A stretch of DNA of 64,000 bases from Streptomyces sp. NBC_00285 (GCF_036174265.1 NZ_CP108055.1:6510001-6574000); one strand, 5' to 3'; positions 9,023 through 18,201 are shown, numbered from the stretch's first letter. Notes: a model not told the origin generated them from the letters alone. Numbers and translations: made by a program.

Positions 9023-10824
9023 GTCCCCATGCCCCCGCTCCGTACGGTGGCGGGTACCCCGACGCCCCGGGCGGCCACGATCCCTACGCGGAACAGGGCG
9101 CCTACGCCGGGCAGGGCACGTATGCCGGCGGCCAGGGCGGCTACGCCGAGCCGGGCACGTACGGCGCTCCCGGTCAGTACGCCGATCCGGGCGGGTATCC
9201 GGGCCGGCAGGACTCGTACGCTCCCGAGCCCGCCGCTCCGGAACCGGTCGACCCGCAGCCACCCACGGACGAGCCGGCCGACGAGGAGCCCGAGGGCCCG
9301 AAGGGCGGGCGGCTTGCCACCGCGGTGGTCTTTCTGCTGCCCACGGCGCTCGCCCTCGCCCTGATCCTGCGCGGGATCGGCGACCGCCAGCTGTGGCGCG
9401 ACGAGCACGCCACCTGGTGGGCGGCCACACTGTCCCTTCACGACCTGAGCCTGCTGATCCGCTCGATCGACGTCGTGTTCACGCCGTACTACGTGCTCAT
9501 GCACCTCTGGATCACCCTCGCCGGGGACTCCCCGACCGCGATGCGCATCCCCGGTGCGGTGGCCATGGCGGCCTCCGCGGGCCTGCTGGCCCTGCTCGGG
9601 CGGCGGCTGTTTACCACACAGGTGGGACTGCTCGCGGGGCTTGCCTTCGCCGTCGTGCCGGTCACCACGCGGTACGGGCAGGAGATCCGCCCGTACGCCT
9701 TCGCGGTGGCCGCGGTACTGCTGTCGACACTGCTGCTCGCCAGGGCGCTGGACAAGCCGTCGTTCAAGGTGTGGGTCGCCTACACGCTGTCGGTGCCGCT
9801 GATCGGCTGGAGCCACCTTGCCTCGATGGCTGTCCTCGGCGCGCATCTGGTGATGATCCTCATCGCTCGGCGGGACGGCGACAAGATCGTGGGCTGGGCC
9901 TATGCCGCGGCCTGCACGCTGGGCCTGTGTTTCGTCCTTCCCACGGCGATCTCCGGCTCGGGGCAGAGCGGACAGATCGCCTGGAACAATCCGGTGCTGA
10001 AGGACCTGATCGACTTCCCCAAGAACCTCTTCGGGGCCTGGGCGGTGGCCGTGCCGGTCATGGCGCTCGGCGCGCTCGGGCTGTTCTTCGCGGGACGGCG
10101 TGCCCTTCCGCTGGCCGTCTGGATCGTGCTGCCGCCCCTGGCGACCTACGCCACCGCCGCGCAGCTGCACCTCTTCCTGCCGCGCTATCTGCTCTTCACC
10201 GCGCCCGCCTGGGTATTGCTGGCCGCCGTCGCCGTGGTGCGGATCGCAGGACCGGTGGCCGGGGCGAAGGCCGGTACGGGAGCGGCGGCGCGGCGAGGCT
10301 TCGGCTGGGTGCTCGTGGCGGCAGCGGTCGCCGCGATCGCCTTCCAGTCGCTGCCCGGCATCCGTGAGACCCGGCACAACGCACTGGGCGAGCCCGATTT
10401 CCGCGGCGCCGCCCAGCTCATCGAGGCCGGGCAGAAGAAGGGCGACGGCATCGTCTTCAGCGGTGTGATGTCCGAACGCCGGGCCATGGACTACGAACTG
10501 CGGGACGACGCCGGCCGCCCGCGCGACACGCTGATGTACCGCACCCCGCAGGAACTGGGGTCGTTCGGGGCGCTCGAATGCCCGGATTCCGCGAGGTGCC
10601 TGGCCAAGGCCGACCGACTGTGGCTCGTGTCGACGACGCCCGACGGGCAGCCGTTCAGCGGCATGCCGAAGACGACGGCGACCGCGATCCAGAAGAGCTT
10701 CAAGGTCGTGAAGACCAAGAAGCTGCAATACCTCCAGCTCGTGCTCCTCGAAAGGACACGCGCGGCGACGGACGACCCGTCCAAGGACGAGGACGACGCC
10801 GCCAAGCGCAAGGTGCATGCCTGA
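9019..10824 (+). CDS. Second GT39/ArnT-like polytopic glycosyltransferase with a Gly/Tyr-rich N-terminus
   Basis: This 601-residue protein has the same plan as its upstream neighbour. A ~95-residue low-complexity tail with repeated Gly-Tyr-Ala/Glu/Pro units (GTYAGGQGGYAEPGTYG) precedes a membrane domain with about ten helices. Its first periplasm-side loop has LWRDEHATWW, the Asp-Glu motif of polyprenyl-phosphate-sugar transferases. The C-terminus is a soluble, charged tail. I chose ATG 9019, which overlaps the previous stop, over TTG 9007. It is probably a paralogue that adds a second decoration. A hairpin follows before the next gene. Confidence 0.75.
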   Translation: MSPHAPAPYGGGYPDAPGGHDPYAEQGAYAGQGTYAGGQGGYAEPGTYGAPGQYADPGGYPGRQDSYAPEPAAPEPVDPQPPTDEPADEEPEGPKGGRLATAVVFLLPTALALALILRGIGDRQLWRDEHATWWAATLSLHDLSLLIRSIDVVFTPYYVLMHLWITLAGDSPTAMRIPGAVAMAASAGLLALLGRRLFTTQVGLLAGLAFAVVPVTTRYGQEIRPYAFAVAAVLLSTLLLARALDKPSFKVWVAYTLSVPLIGWSHLASMAVLGAHLVMILIARRDGDKIVGWAYAAACTLGLCFVLPTAISGSGQSGQIAWNNPVLKDLIDFPKNLFGAWAVAVPVMALGALGLFFAGRRALPLAVWIVLPPLATYATAAQLHLFLPRYLLFTAPAWVLLAAVAVVRIAGPVAGAKAGTGAAARRGFGWVLVAAAVAAIAFQSLPGIRETRHNALGEPDFRGAAQLIEAGQKKGDGIVFSGVMSERRAMDYELRDDAGRPRDTLMYRTPQELGSFGALECPDSARCLAKADRLWLVSTTPDGQPFSGMPKTTATAIQKSFKVVKTKKLQYLQLVLLERTRAATDDPSKDEDDAAKRKVHA

Positions 10825-10832
10825 GTTGGGTT

Positions 10833-10858
10833 CCGGACGCGGGACGACCCGCGTCCGG
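10833..10858. terminator. Perfect 11-bp hairpin inside the polysaccharide cluster
   Basis: CCGGACGCGGG and its exact complement flank an ACGA tetraloop. It sits 9 nt after the GT39 stop and 33 nt before the next start. There is no U-tract, so partial termination or 3'-end stabilisation is as likely as full termination. Confidence 0.5.
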
Positions 10859-10890
10859 CGGGGGGAGTAATCAATTGGGGAGGGAAAGAA

Positions 10891-11655
10891 ATGACGTATG
10901 ACCTGGGGGGTACCCGCGTCACCGTGGTGATGCCCACCTACAACGAGGCACCGAACCTGCCGCGGATGGCCGAGCTGGTTCTCGGGCTGCCGATCGACGG
11001 GCTGCACCTGAAGGTCGTCGACGACTCCAGTCCGGACGGCACCGGGCGGATCGCCGAGGAGCTCGCGGAGAAGTACAACGCCCACCTGCCCGCCGGGCGG
11101 CGCAGGATGAGTGTGCTGCACCGGACCGAGAAGGACGGGCTCGGGCGGGCGTACGTCGCGGGTATGAGCGCCGCTCTCGAGGAGGGCGCCGAGTACGTCG
11201 TGCAGATGGACGCCGACGGCAGCCACCCCGTGGAAGCGGTCCCACGCATGCTCGGCACGGCCATGGCGTCCGGGGTGGGCCTGGTCGTCGGCAGCCGGTA
11301 CGTGGAGGGCGGCTCGCTGGACGAGGAGTGGGGCAGGCACCGCGTCCTGCTCTCCCGCTTCGCCAACCGCTACGCCAGGACCGTGCTCGGCACCAAGATC
11401 CGGGACATCACCGCGGGCTTCAACCTGTGGTCGGCCGCCACCCTGCGCGACATCGACCTCGCGACCCTGGACAGCGCCGGCTACAGCTTCCAGGTCGAGC
11501 TGAAGTTCAAGGCCGTGCGGGCCGGACACAGCGCGGTCGAGATACCGATCCGTTTCGAGGAGCGCACCGAGGGCGTCTCCAAGATGAGCCTCGCGACGCA
11601 GCTGGAGTCGGCGCTGGTGCCGCTGCGACTGCGAATGCGCAACCGACGGGACTGA
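10891..11655 (+). CDS. Polyprenol monophosphomannose synthase (DPM1-like GT2)
   Basis: This 254-residue soluble GT2 lacks membrane helices. The features are typical of dolichol/polyprenol-phosphate mannose synthases: VVMPTYNEAPNLPRM at the N-terminus, VVDDSSPDGT, the metal-binding MDADGSHP (Asp-x-Asp), and GSRYVEGGSLDEEWG. It should transfer mannose from GDP-mannose to polyprenyl phosphate on the cytoplasmic face. That would provide the lipid-linked sugar used by the two GT39-like enzymes upstream. The start ATG has a good ribosome binding site (GGGAGGGAAAGAA). The gene lies 5 nt from gtrA. A glucosyl or other sugar specificity cannot be excluded. Confidence 0.85.
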   Translation: MTYDLGGTRVTVVMPTYNEAPNLPRMAELVLGLPIDGLHLKVVDDSSPDGTGRIAEELAEKYNAHLPAGRRRMSVLHRTEKDGLGRAYVAGMSAALEEGAEYVVQMDADGSHPVEAVPRMLGTAMASGVGLVVGSRYVEGGSLDEEWGRHRVLLSRFANRYARTVLGTKIRDITAGFNLWSAATLRDIDLATLDSAGYSFQVELKFKAVRAGHSAVEIPIRFEERTEGVSKMSLATQLESALVPLRLRMRNRRD

Positions 11656-11660
11656 GCGTG

Positions 11661-12188
11661 ATGGTCAGCGGACGCCACGCGCTTCCCTCCCGGTGGGGGA
11701 AGCTGTACCGCGAGATCGCGAAGTTCGGCATGGTGGGTGCCTCGGGCTTCGTGGTCAATCTCGCGGTCTTCAACCTCGTCAGGACGGTCACGGACTGGCA
11801 GACCGTCAGGGCGAGCGTCCTGGCCACGGTGGTCGCGATCATCAGCAACTACCTCGGGCTGCGCTACTTCGCGTACCGGAACCGGGACCAGGAGGACCGC
11901 AACAGCCGGAGGAAGGAGCTGACGCTCTTCCTCCTCTTCAGCGCGATCGGCCTGGTCATCGAGAACTCGGTGCTCTACGCGACGACCTACGGCCTCGGCT
12001 GGGACAGCACGCTCGCCACCAACATCAGCAAGTTCCTCGGCATCGGCGTCGCGACCCTCTTCCGCTTCTGGTCCTACCGCACCTGGGTCTTCAGGACGAC
12101 ACCCGGCGGGCGGACGGCCGACAGCCGGCCCGAACCCGTCGTCCCACGCCCCGAGCCCGCCCTGAGCGGGTCCCGGGAGAAGGCCTGA
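11661..12188 (+). CDS. GtrA family membrane protein
   Basis: The protein has 175 residues and four predicted helices (from AKFGMVGASGFVVNLAVF to a last helix near residue 125), followed by a charged tail rich in Pro. GtrA proteins are proposed flippases for polyprenyl-phosphate sugars, so the pairing with the DPM-like synthase is the classic one: charge the lipid inside, flip it, use it outside. The start ATG 11661 lies directly behind the DPM stop. A GTG three bases earlier is an alternative. A perfect hairpin ends the cluster. Confidence 0.85.
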   Translation: MVSGRHALPSRWGKLYREIAKFGMVGASGFVVNLAVFNLVRTVTDWQTVRASVLATVVAIISNYLGLRYFAYRNRDQEDRNSRRKELTLFLLFSAIGLVIENSVLYATTYGLGWDSTLATNISKFLGIGVATLFRFWSYRTWVFRTTPGGRTADSRPEPVVPRPEPALSGSREKA

Positions 12189-12196
12189 CCGAGCCG

Positions 12197-12224
12197 GATC
12201 CGGCGCGCTTCGGCGCGCCGGATC
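12197..12224. terminator. Bidirectional terminator with UUCG tetraloop
   Basis: A 12-bp perfect stem (GATCCGGCGCGC and its complement) encloses TTCG. It lies between the convergent gtrA and 12223-13113 genes and touches the stop codon of the latter. Confidence 0.8.
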
Positions 12225-13113
12225 AGCCGCTCGCGGCCGTCGACGCCTGGGCCTCGCCGCGGCGGTGGATCTGGCGGAAGGTGAACTCGGCCAGGTTGTC
12301 GCCGATGCCGAAGACCGCGGTGTCCTTCTCCGTCACGTTCTTGCCGTTCGCGAAGCCGGCGATGGTGAAGTAGGCGTAGCGGCCGTAGGAGTTCGAGGTC
12401 GTGCGGCAGATCGCGGAGTTGCAGAAGGCCTTGACCGCGCCACCGGACAGCGACCTGACGATGTCCTTCTTGGTGTCGACCTTGCCCTTCGCCTTCGCGG
12501 CCTGGGCCTCGGTGTCGAAGACGGCCACGCCGACGGTCACCGAGACGCCGTCCTTGGTGTAGCTGACGCGCATGAACTCGGTGCAGCTGTTGGCCTTGAG
12601 GAGCTTTCCGAGACTGGGCTGGACGGCGTCGGCGGCGGCGCAGTTCTTCGTGTCGGCCGTCGTCCCCTTCTTGTACACGGTCGAGCCCATGGTCAGCTGC
12701 GTGCCCGGGAAGAGGATCTGCGCGCTCAGCGGGGCCGTGTCCTTCGCCTTGCTGGCGATGAACTCCTTCGGGTCCAGCGGCGGCGGAGCGCTGGTCGGCG
12801 CGAACGACGGCGCGGTCCCGGTGGCGCTCGGGATGTCGGCGGTCACCGGCAGTGAGCCGGTCGGCTTGTTCGCCTCGTCGCCGTTGTTCGCCGATACGAC
12901 GGCCATCGCCACCGCGGTGCCTATCGCGACCGTGGCAAGCGCGCCGCCGGCGATGAAGAGCACCCGACGCCGCCTGTTACGGATCTCGGAGGCCTCGGCG
13001 AGCGCGGCCCAGTCCGGGGTCTGCTCGCCCCCGCCGCTGCTCCACGGCTGCTGCGACTGCGGTTTCCAGGGATCCCACTGGGACGGGGGTTCCCCCTGCT
13101 GCCCAAAGCTCAT
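12223..13113 (-). CDS. Single-pass membrane protein of unknown function
   Basis: I do not recognise this 296-residue protein. It has a Gln/Pro/Trp-rich cytoplasmic N-terminus of ~50 residues, an Arg-rich stop-transfer (RNRRRR), one helix (FIAGGALATVAIGTAVAMAVV), a Pro/Thr/Ser linker and a globular outer domain of ~190 residues. The outer domain has four Cys that could form two disulfides. The start is ATG 13113. There is no ribosome binding site, and TAAGAT lies 7 nt upstream, so the mRNA may be leaderless. An ATG at 13122 is in frame but lies inside that box. It is divergent from rplM. Confidence 0.7.
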   Translation of the reverse strand: MSFGQQGEPPSQWDPWKPQSQQPWSSGGGEQTPDWAALAEASEIRNRRRRVLFIAGGALATVAIGTAVAMAVVSANNGDEANKPTGSLPVTADIPSATGTAPSFAPTSAPPPLDPKEFIASKAKDTAPLSAQILFPGTQLTMGSTVYKKGTTADTKNCAAADAVQPSLGKLLKANSCTEFMRVSYTKDGVSVTVGVAVFDTEAQAAKAKGKVDTKKDIVRSLSGGAVKAFCNSAICRTTSNSYGRYAYFTIAGFANGKNVTEKDTAVFGIGDNLAEFTFRQIHRRGEAQASTAASG

Positions 13114-13120
13114 GAGGCGC

Positions 13121-13126
13121 ATCTTA
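13121..13126 (-). promoter_or_regulatory. -10 box of a leaderless-type promoter
   Basis: TAAGAT ends 7 nt before ATG 13113 on the minus strand. With no Shine-Dalgarno between them, transcription would start at or near the A of the start codon. Confidence 0.45.
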
Positions 13127-13250
13127 GACGGGGTACGGGAGGTGCTGTCGGGCCTGTGGACACCGGTCCGGGGGACCTTTCCGGCGCACATGCACATCTC
13201 GGCCGCGGAGGTGTCGTCATCGGCCGCGAAGGCGTCGCCGGGGACTCGTT

Positions 13251-13280
13251 TTGACCCGTCCGTGGAACCCCGGGTATCCT
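13251..13280 (+). promoter_or_regulatory. rplM-rpsI promoter (HrdB type)
   Basis: TTGACC (13251-13256), an 18-nt spacer and TATCCT (13275-13280) closely match the housekeeping Streptomyces promoter. Transcription would begin near 13287, giving a ~175-nt leader before rplM. Confidence 0.75.
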
Positions 13281-13461
13281 GCACCTTCGTTGTGTATTGG
13301 CCCGCTCGTTCATACGAGAGAAGCCTCTACCTAGGTTCCCTGGAGCAGTTTCCAGTGGGCGGCATACGGGCGGTGCCCCGGCCATTGTCGTCCCCAACTG
13401 CACGATCGCTTCAGTGATGCCATGTGTCTGCACCTAATCCACTGAAGAAGAAGGCTGCGAA

Positions 13462-13905
13462 GTGCGTACATACAGCCCCAAGCCCGGCGATGTGACTCGC
13501 CAGTGGCATGTCATCGACGCTCAGGACATCGTCCTGGGCCGTCTGGCTACCACTGCCGCGAACCTCCTCCGTGGCAAGCACAAGCCGACCTATGCCCCGC
13601 ACATGGACATGGGCGACTTCGTCATCATCATCAACGCCGACAAGGTTCACCTGTCCGGCAACAAGAAGACCCAGAAGCTGGCGTACCGCCACTCCGGCTT
13701 CCCGGGTGGTCTGCGCTCCGTCCGTTACGACGAGCTGCTGTCGAAGAACCCCGAGAAGGCCGTCGAGAAGGCCATCAAGGGCATGATCCCCAAGAACACC
13801 CTGGGCCGTCAGATGCTGTCGAAGCTGAAGGTCTACAGGGGCGACGTGCACCCGCACGCTGCGCAGCAGCCGGTGCCGTTCGAGATCACCCAGGTCGCGC
13901 AGTAG
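13462..13905 (+). CDS. rplM: 50S ribosomal protein L13
   Basis: This 147-residue protein has normal L13 length and sequence: [15 protein letters not shown] near the N-terminus, the [17 protein letters not shown] block and [12 protein letters not shown]13 binds 23S rRNA early in 50S assembly. The start is GTG 13462, preceded by AAGAAGG. It forms the universal two-gene operon with rpsI, 41 nt downstream. The long leader upstream makes feedback control of translation plausible, but I saw no defined structure. Confidence 0.97.
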   Translation: MRTYSPKPGDVTRQWHVIDAQDIVLGRLATTAANLLRGKHKPTYAPHMDMGDFVIIINADKVHLSGNKKTQKLAYRHSGFPGGLRSVRYDELLSKNPEKAVEKAIKGMIPKNTLGRQMLSKLKVYRGDVHPHAAQQPVPFEITQVAQ

Positions 13906-13946
13906 TTCCGGCCACACCCCAAACAGAAAAGAATCTGAGGAGCATC

Positions 13947-14474
13947 GTGGCCGAGACCACTGTTGAGCAGCCGGTCGAAGAGACCGAGACCGAGCTCGTC
14001 GACATCGAGAGCTACACCACCGAGTCCGAGGTCCCCGTCGAGGGTGAGTACACCTCGGAGTCCCTCGCCGGCCGCTTCGGCGACCCGCAGCCGGCCGCCG
14101 GCCTGGGCCGCCGCAAGAACGCCATCGCGCGCGTTCGCATCGTGCCCGGCACCGGCAAGTGGAAGGTCAACGGGCGCACGCTCGAGGACTACTTCCCGAA
14201 CAAGGTCCACCAGCAGGAAGTCAACGAGCCCTTCAAGGTGCTCGAGCTCGACGGCCGCTACGACGTCATCGCCCGCATCTCGGGTGGCGGCGTCTCCGGT
14301 CAGGCCGGTGCCCTGCGCCTCGGCGTGGCCCGCGCGCTGAACGAGGCCGACGTGGACAACAACCGCGCCGCCCTCAAGAAGGCCGGTTACCTCCGCCGCG
14401 ACGACCGTGCGGTCGAGCGCAAGAAGGCCGGTCTCAAGAAGGCCCGCAAGGCCCCGCAGTACAGCAAGCGTTAA
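13947..14474 (+). CDS. rpsI: 30S ribosomal protein S9 with an acidic N-terminal extension
   Basis: The protein has 175 residues, about 45 more than E. coli S9. The extra N-terminal part is acidic ([20 protein letters not shown]), which is usual in Streptomyces. The S9 core starts near residue 52 ([19 protein letters not shown]) and ends with the conserved basic tail QYSKR, which contacts tRNA in the P site. The start is GTG 13947, with CTGAGGAGCATC upstream. A strong terminator follows 56 nt after the stop. Confidence 0.97.
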   Translation: MAETTVEQPVEETETELVDIESYTTESEVPVEGEYTSESLAGRFGDPQPAAGLGRRKNAIARVRIVPGTGKWKVNGRTLEDYFPNKVHQQEVNEPFKVLELDGRYDVIARISGGGVSGQAGALRLGVARALNEADVDNNRAALKKAGYLRRDDRAVERKKAGLKKARKAPQYSKR

Positions 14475-14530
14475 GCTTCGCTGCCTGCAAGCTCGTACTC
14501 GCACGTCAGCAGTACGTACGACGTACGTCC

Positions 14531-14570
14531 GAACGCCCCGGCGGCACGCCACAGTGCCGCCGGGGCGTTC
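14531..14570 (+). terminator. rplM-rpsI operon terminator
   Basis: A 17-bp perfect inverted repeat (GAACGCCCCGGCGGCAC and its complement) around a 6-nt loop is followed by GTTT. This is a very stable intrinsic terminator. Confidence 0.92.
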
Positions 14571-14664
14571 GTTTATCACCGTCTTGGGCGTATAACGGCA
14601 CAAGGCGCTCAAGGGCTCATGTGATCGGATGATCTCCGTAACTGCCGCTTCCTCAGGAGGACAA

Positions 14665-16023
14665 GTGGGACGACTCTTCGGCACGGACGGCGTGCGCGGT
14701 GTCGCCAACGCGGATCTGACGGCCGAGCTGGCGCTCGGTCTGTCGGTCGCGGCGGCGCACGTGCTGGCCGAGGCGGGTTCGTTCGAGGGCCACCGTGCGA
14801 CGGCGGTCGTCGGACGCGATCCGCGCGCGTCCGGGGAGTTCCTGGAGGCCGCCGTGATCGCGGGCCTCGCCAGTGCCGGCGTGGACGTCCTGCGGGTCGG
14901 TGTGCTGCCGACGCCCGCGGTGGCGTATCTCACAGGCGTGCTCGGCGCCGACCTCGGCGTCATGCTCTCCGCCAGCCACAACGCCATGCCCGACAACGGC
15001 GTCAAGTTCCTCGCGCGCGGCGGGCACAAGCTCGACGACGCGCTGGAGGAGCGGATCGAGGCGGTCTACGAGGAGCACCGGGGCGGTGAGCCCTGGGAGC
15101 GGCCGACCGGCGCCGGGGTCGGCCGGGTCCGTGAGTACACCGAGGGCTTCGACAGGTACGTGGCGCATCTGATCGCCGTACTGCCGAACCGGCTCGACGG
15201 GCTGAAGATCGTCCTCGACGAGGCGCACGGAGCGGCCGCGCGGGTGTCGCCGGAGGCGTTCTCGCGGGCCGGGGCGGAGATCGTCACGATCGGGGCCGAG
15301 CCGAACGGGCTCAACATCAACGAGGGCTGCGGGTCCACGCACCTCGGGCTGCTGAAGGCCGCCGTCGTCGAGCACGGTGCGGACTTCGGCATCGCGCACG
15401 ACGGGGACGCGGACCGGTGCCTTGCCGTCGACCACACCGGCGAGGAGGTGGACGGCGACCAGATCATGGCCGTGATCGCGCTGGCGATGCGGGAGCTCGG
15501 TGCTCTGCGGGCCGACACCGTGGTGGCCACCGTCATGTCCAACCTCGGGTTCAAGCTGGCGATGGAGCGGGAGGGGCTCAACATCGTCCAGACCGCCGTC
15601 GGGGACCGGTACGTGCTGGAGGCGATGAAGGAGCACGGGTACGCGCTGGGCGGTGAGCAGTCCGGGCACGTGATCATCCTCGATCACGCGACCACCGGGG
15701 ACGGCACGCTGACCGGGCTGATGCTGGCCGCCCGGGTGGCGTCGAGCGGGCGGTCGCTGAAGGAACTCGCCTCCGTCATGGAGCGGTTGCCGCAGGTGCT
15801 GATCAATGTGCCGGATGTGGACCGGTCGCGGGTCTCGACATCCGGGGAGCTGGCCACGGCCGTTGCCGAGGCCGAGCGGGAACTCGGCGAGACCGGGCGG
15901 GTGTTGCTGCGGCCGTCCGGGACCGAGCCGTTGGTGCGGGTCATGGTCGAGGCCGCGGACATCGATCAGGCTCGGGCTGTTGCCGGGCGGCTTGCCGATG
16001 TGGTGAAGTCGGCGCTCGGCTGA
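14665..16023 (+). CDS. glmM: Phosphoglucosamine mutase
   Basis: GlmM converts glucosamine-6-phosphate to glucosamine-1-phosphate, feeding UDP-GlcNAc for peptidoglycan. The 452-residue protein starts with [14 protein letters not shown], has the active-site phosphoserine loop SASHN with Ser104, the metal-binding DGDADR, and the C-terminal phosphate-binding [13 protein letters not shown] chose GTG 14665 because AGGAGG lies directly upstream. An in-frame extension to 14629 lacks this. It acts on the product of GlmS, encoded at 18209. Confidence 0.97.
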   Translation: MGRLFGTDGVRGVANADLTAELALGLSVAAAHVLAEAGSFEGHRATAVVGRDPRASGEFLEAAVIAGLASAGVDVLRVGVLPTPAVAYLTGVLGADLGVMLSASHNAMPDNGVKFLARGGHKLDDALEERIEAVYEEHRGGEPWERPTGAGVGRVREYTEGFDRYVAHLIAVLPNRLDGLKIVLDEAHGAAARVSPEAFSRAGAEIVTIGAEPNGLNINEGCGSTHLGLLKAAVVEHGADFGIAHDGDADRCLAVDHTGEEVDGDQIMAVIALAMRELGALRADTVVATVMSNLGFKLAMEREGLNIVQTAVGDRYVLEAMKEHGYALGGEQSGHVIILDHATTGDGTLTGLMLAARVASSGRSLKELASVMERLPQVLINVPDVDRSRVSTSGELATAVAEAERELGETGRVLLRPSGTEPLVRVMVEAADIDQARAVAGRLADVVKSALG

Positions 16024-16052
16024 ACTGCCGGGCAGGGGTGGGGGATCGGCGT

Positions 16053-16131
16053 GCACTGCGGGCCGCGGCGCCGTCGTGGCTGGTCGCGCCCACGCGGCGG
16101 GGCCGCATATCGGACCGGGCCCCGCGCCCCT
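16053..16131. repeat. Dispersed intergenic repeat, copy A (GCATATCGG subtype)
   Basis: This shares GGCGCCGTCGTGGCTGGTCG and a distal GCCGCATATCGG with copy B at 33641, and CGTGGCTGGTCGCGC with copies C and D. It lies between the convergent glmM and DUF389 genes. Confidence 0.75.
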
Positions 16132-17047
16132 AAGACTTCTTCCAGAGCCATTTCTGACAGAGCAGCGTAAGAGTGCCTGCCATGACGATGCCGAGCAGGT
16201 TCAGCAGGAGCTGGTTCGTCGAGCCGGCCGTCTGGTTCGTGTCGCCGTAGGCCAGGGCGATCGCCGCGTTCGCGGCCGCCGGGACGGTGGTGACCGAGAT
16301 GGCCACTCCCACCAGGGCGCCCGACTTCGCCGACGTCAGGCTCAGGGTGCCCGCGATGCCCGCCAGGACCGCCACGACGAAGGAGAAGGGGTCCGGGGCG
16401 TACACGAAGGCGGTGTTGGGGCGGTGGCCCTCCAGGTCGGCCTTGTGGAAGAGGTTCAGGGCGTCCATGAACCACGTGAAGCCGACCGTCGCCGCCATCG
16501 CCACCGCGAAGCCCACCAGCAGCGCGACCAACGAGCGCACCGCGAGGCGGGGACGGCGTTGGACGACCGCCGTGCTGATACCGGCCAGCGGGCCGAACTC
16601 CGGGCCCACCGCCATCGCGCCCACGATCAGGATCGCGTTGTCCAGCACCACACCGCAGGCCGCGATCATCGTGGCCAGCGTGAGGAAGGCCAGGTACGTG
16701 ATGGAGAGCGTCGACTCCTCGTGCGTCGCCTCCGCCAGGTGCTCCCACAGCACCGCGTCCGCGCCCTCGCCGGGTGCCTCGTCCTCGGCCTTGTCGGCGC
16801 GCTTGGAGAGCGACAGGTCGATGTTCTCGACGGCGATGGAGCCGGTCCTGTCGAGGCCCAACTCCCTCAGTCCGCCGATGAGTTCGTCGCCGGCCTCACG
16901 GGCCGCGTCGCACATCACGACGTCGCCCGCGGGGTTGCGGGCGACGCCCGGCAGCACGACGAGATGTGCGGTGCCGACCGTCTTCTCGATCAGACGGACC
17001 ACGTCGTCGGTCTTCTCGGCCGGTGTGATCAGGCGCAGATGCAGCAT
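16130..17047 (-). CDS. DUF389 family membrane protein
   Basis: The protein has 305 residues. A soluble N-terminal domain of ~110 residues (MLHLRLITPAEKTDDVVRLI) is followed by about six membrane helices with the DUF389 hallmark GAMAVGPEFGPLAGIS. The function of DUF389 proteins is not established. The N-terminal domain resembles small ligand-binding folds. The gene is 26 nt downstream of coaA on the same strand, so co-transcription is likely. GAAAGG serves as a close ribosome binding site, although TAGAAA at 6 nt also resembles a leaderless box. Confidence 0.85.
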   Translation of the reverse strand: MLHLRLITPAEKTDDVVRLIEKTVGTAHLVVLPGVARNPAGDVVMCDAAREAGDELIGGLRELGLDRTGSIAVENIDLSLSKRADKAEDEAPGEGADAVLWEHLAEATHEESTLSITYLAFLTLATMIAACGVVLDNAILIVGAMAVGPEFGPLAGISTAVVQRRPRLAVRSLVALLVGFAVAMAATVGFTWFMDALNLFHKADLEGHRPNTAFVYAPDPFSFVVAVLAGIAGTLSLTSAKSGALVGVAISVTTVPAAANAAIALAYGDTNQTAGSTNQLLLNLLGIVMAGTLTLLCQKWLWKKS

Positions 17048-17073
17048 GACGCCTTTCTAACAGGCGCCGCTCC

Positions 17074-18063
17074 TCAGAGTTTGCGGAGGCTCAGCTTGCG
17101 CACCTTGTGGTCCTGGCCCTTGCGGATGACGAGGGTGGCGCGGCCTCGGGTGGGGGCGATGTTCTCGACCAGGTTGGGCTTGTTGATGGTGCGCCACAGG
17201 GTGCCGGCGTAGTCGACGGCCTCCTCCTCCGACACCTGGGTGTACTTGCGGAAGTACGACTCGGGGTCCTGGAAGGCCGTCGCGCGGAGCTTGCGGAAAC
17301 GGTTGAGATACCAGCGCTCGATGTCCTCGGCGCTCGCGTCGACGTACACGCTGAAGTCGAAGTAGTCGGCGAGACCGACGCGGGTGCGGCCGTCCGTGCC
17401 GGGGAGGGCGGGCTGCAGGACGTTCAGGCCCTCGACGATCAGGATGTCGGGGCGGCGGACGGTGAGCCGCTGGTCGGGGACGATGTCGTAGATCAGGTGG
17501 GAGTAGACGGGGGCGGTGACCTCGTCCTTGCCGGCCTTGATGTCGGCGACGAACCGGGTCAGCGCGCGGCGGTCGTACGACTCCGGGAACCCCTTGCGCG
17601 ACATGAGCCCGCGAGCCTGGAGCTCCCTGGTGGGCAGCAGGAAGCCGTCGGTCGTCACCAGTTCCACGCGGGGGTGCTCGGGCCAGCGGGAGAGAAGCGC
17701 CTGGAGGAGACGGGCGACGGTCGACTTGCCGACGGCGACCGAACCGGCGACCCCTATGACGAACGGCGTGCCCGACTGGGAGCCCTGTTCGCCCAGGAAG
17801 GTGTTCAGGGCGCCTCTGAGACCGTCCGTGGCGCCGACGTACAGGTTGAGGAGCCGGGACAGCGGGAGGTAGATGTCCCGCACCTCGTCGAGGTCGATGA
17901 CGTCACCGAGACCGCGCAGCTTTTCCACCTCGTCCGCGGTGAGCGGCAACGGCGTCTTCTCCCGCAGCGCGCTCCACTCGGAGCGGGTGAGATCGACGTA
18001 GGGAGTCGCCTCCGGCTTGTGCCGGTGGGCGCTCCGGGGCATCGGGGAGACCGGAGAGATCAC
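17074..18063 (-). CDS. coaA: Type I pantothenate kinase
   Basis: CoaA phosphorylates pantothenate, the first and regulated step of coenzyme A synthesis. The 329-residue protein matches the prokaryotic type I enzyme, with the P-loop [12 protein letters not shown] at residues 104-115, [12 protein letters not shown] and [11 protein letters not shown]. The start is GTG 18063, and an internal ATG at 18042 would remove seven residues. Neither has a ribosome binding site, and TAACAA sits 6 nt before the GTG. It is divergent from glmS. Confidence 0.95.
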   Translation of the reverse strand: MISPVSPMPRSAHRHKPEATPYVDLTRSEWSALREKTPLPLTADEVEKLRGLGDVIDLDEVRDIYLPLSRLLNLYVGATDGLRGALNTFLGEQGSQSGTPFVIGVAGSVAVGKSTVARLLQALLSRWPEHPRVELVTTDGFLLPTRELQARGLMSRKGFPESYDRRALTRFVADIKAGKDEVTAPVYSHLIYDIVPDQRLTVRRPDILIVEGLNVLQPALPGTDGRTRVGLADYFDFSVYVDASAEDIERWYLNRFRKLRATAFQDPESYFRKYTQVSEEEAVDYAGTLWRTINKPNLVENIAPTRGRATLVIRKGQDHKVRKLSLRKL

Positions 18064-18195
18064 AGTCCATTGTTAACGGAGTTTGAACGGGGTGGGGGGT
18101 GGGGTGGGTCACGTCGGGCTGTGAGGGGGTGTCGCCCGCTGCCGCAATATCCGGAATCGGGCACGAAGTGCCGTGTTCCGGCGGCCCTCGACCCC

Positions 18196-18201
18196 TAGGC
18201 T
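18196..18201 (+). promoter_or_regulatory. -10 box of a leaderless-type glmS promoter
   Basis: TAGGCT lies 7 nt before the glmS ATG and there is no Shine-Dalgarno. The same hexamer and geometry occur before tsaB (33744). Confidence 0.5.

Larger units (their letters stand above)
13114..13461. other. Divergent intergenic region and long rplM leader
   Basis: This 348-bp gap holds the leaderless-type box of the gene on the minus strand (13121-13126), a strong rplM promoter (13251-13280) and a ~175-nt rplM leader. The leader contains CCTAGGTTCC and several short inverted repeats, but I could not fit it to a known ribosomal-protein leader. Confidence 0.5.
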
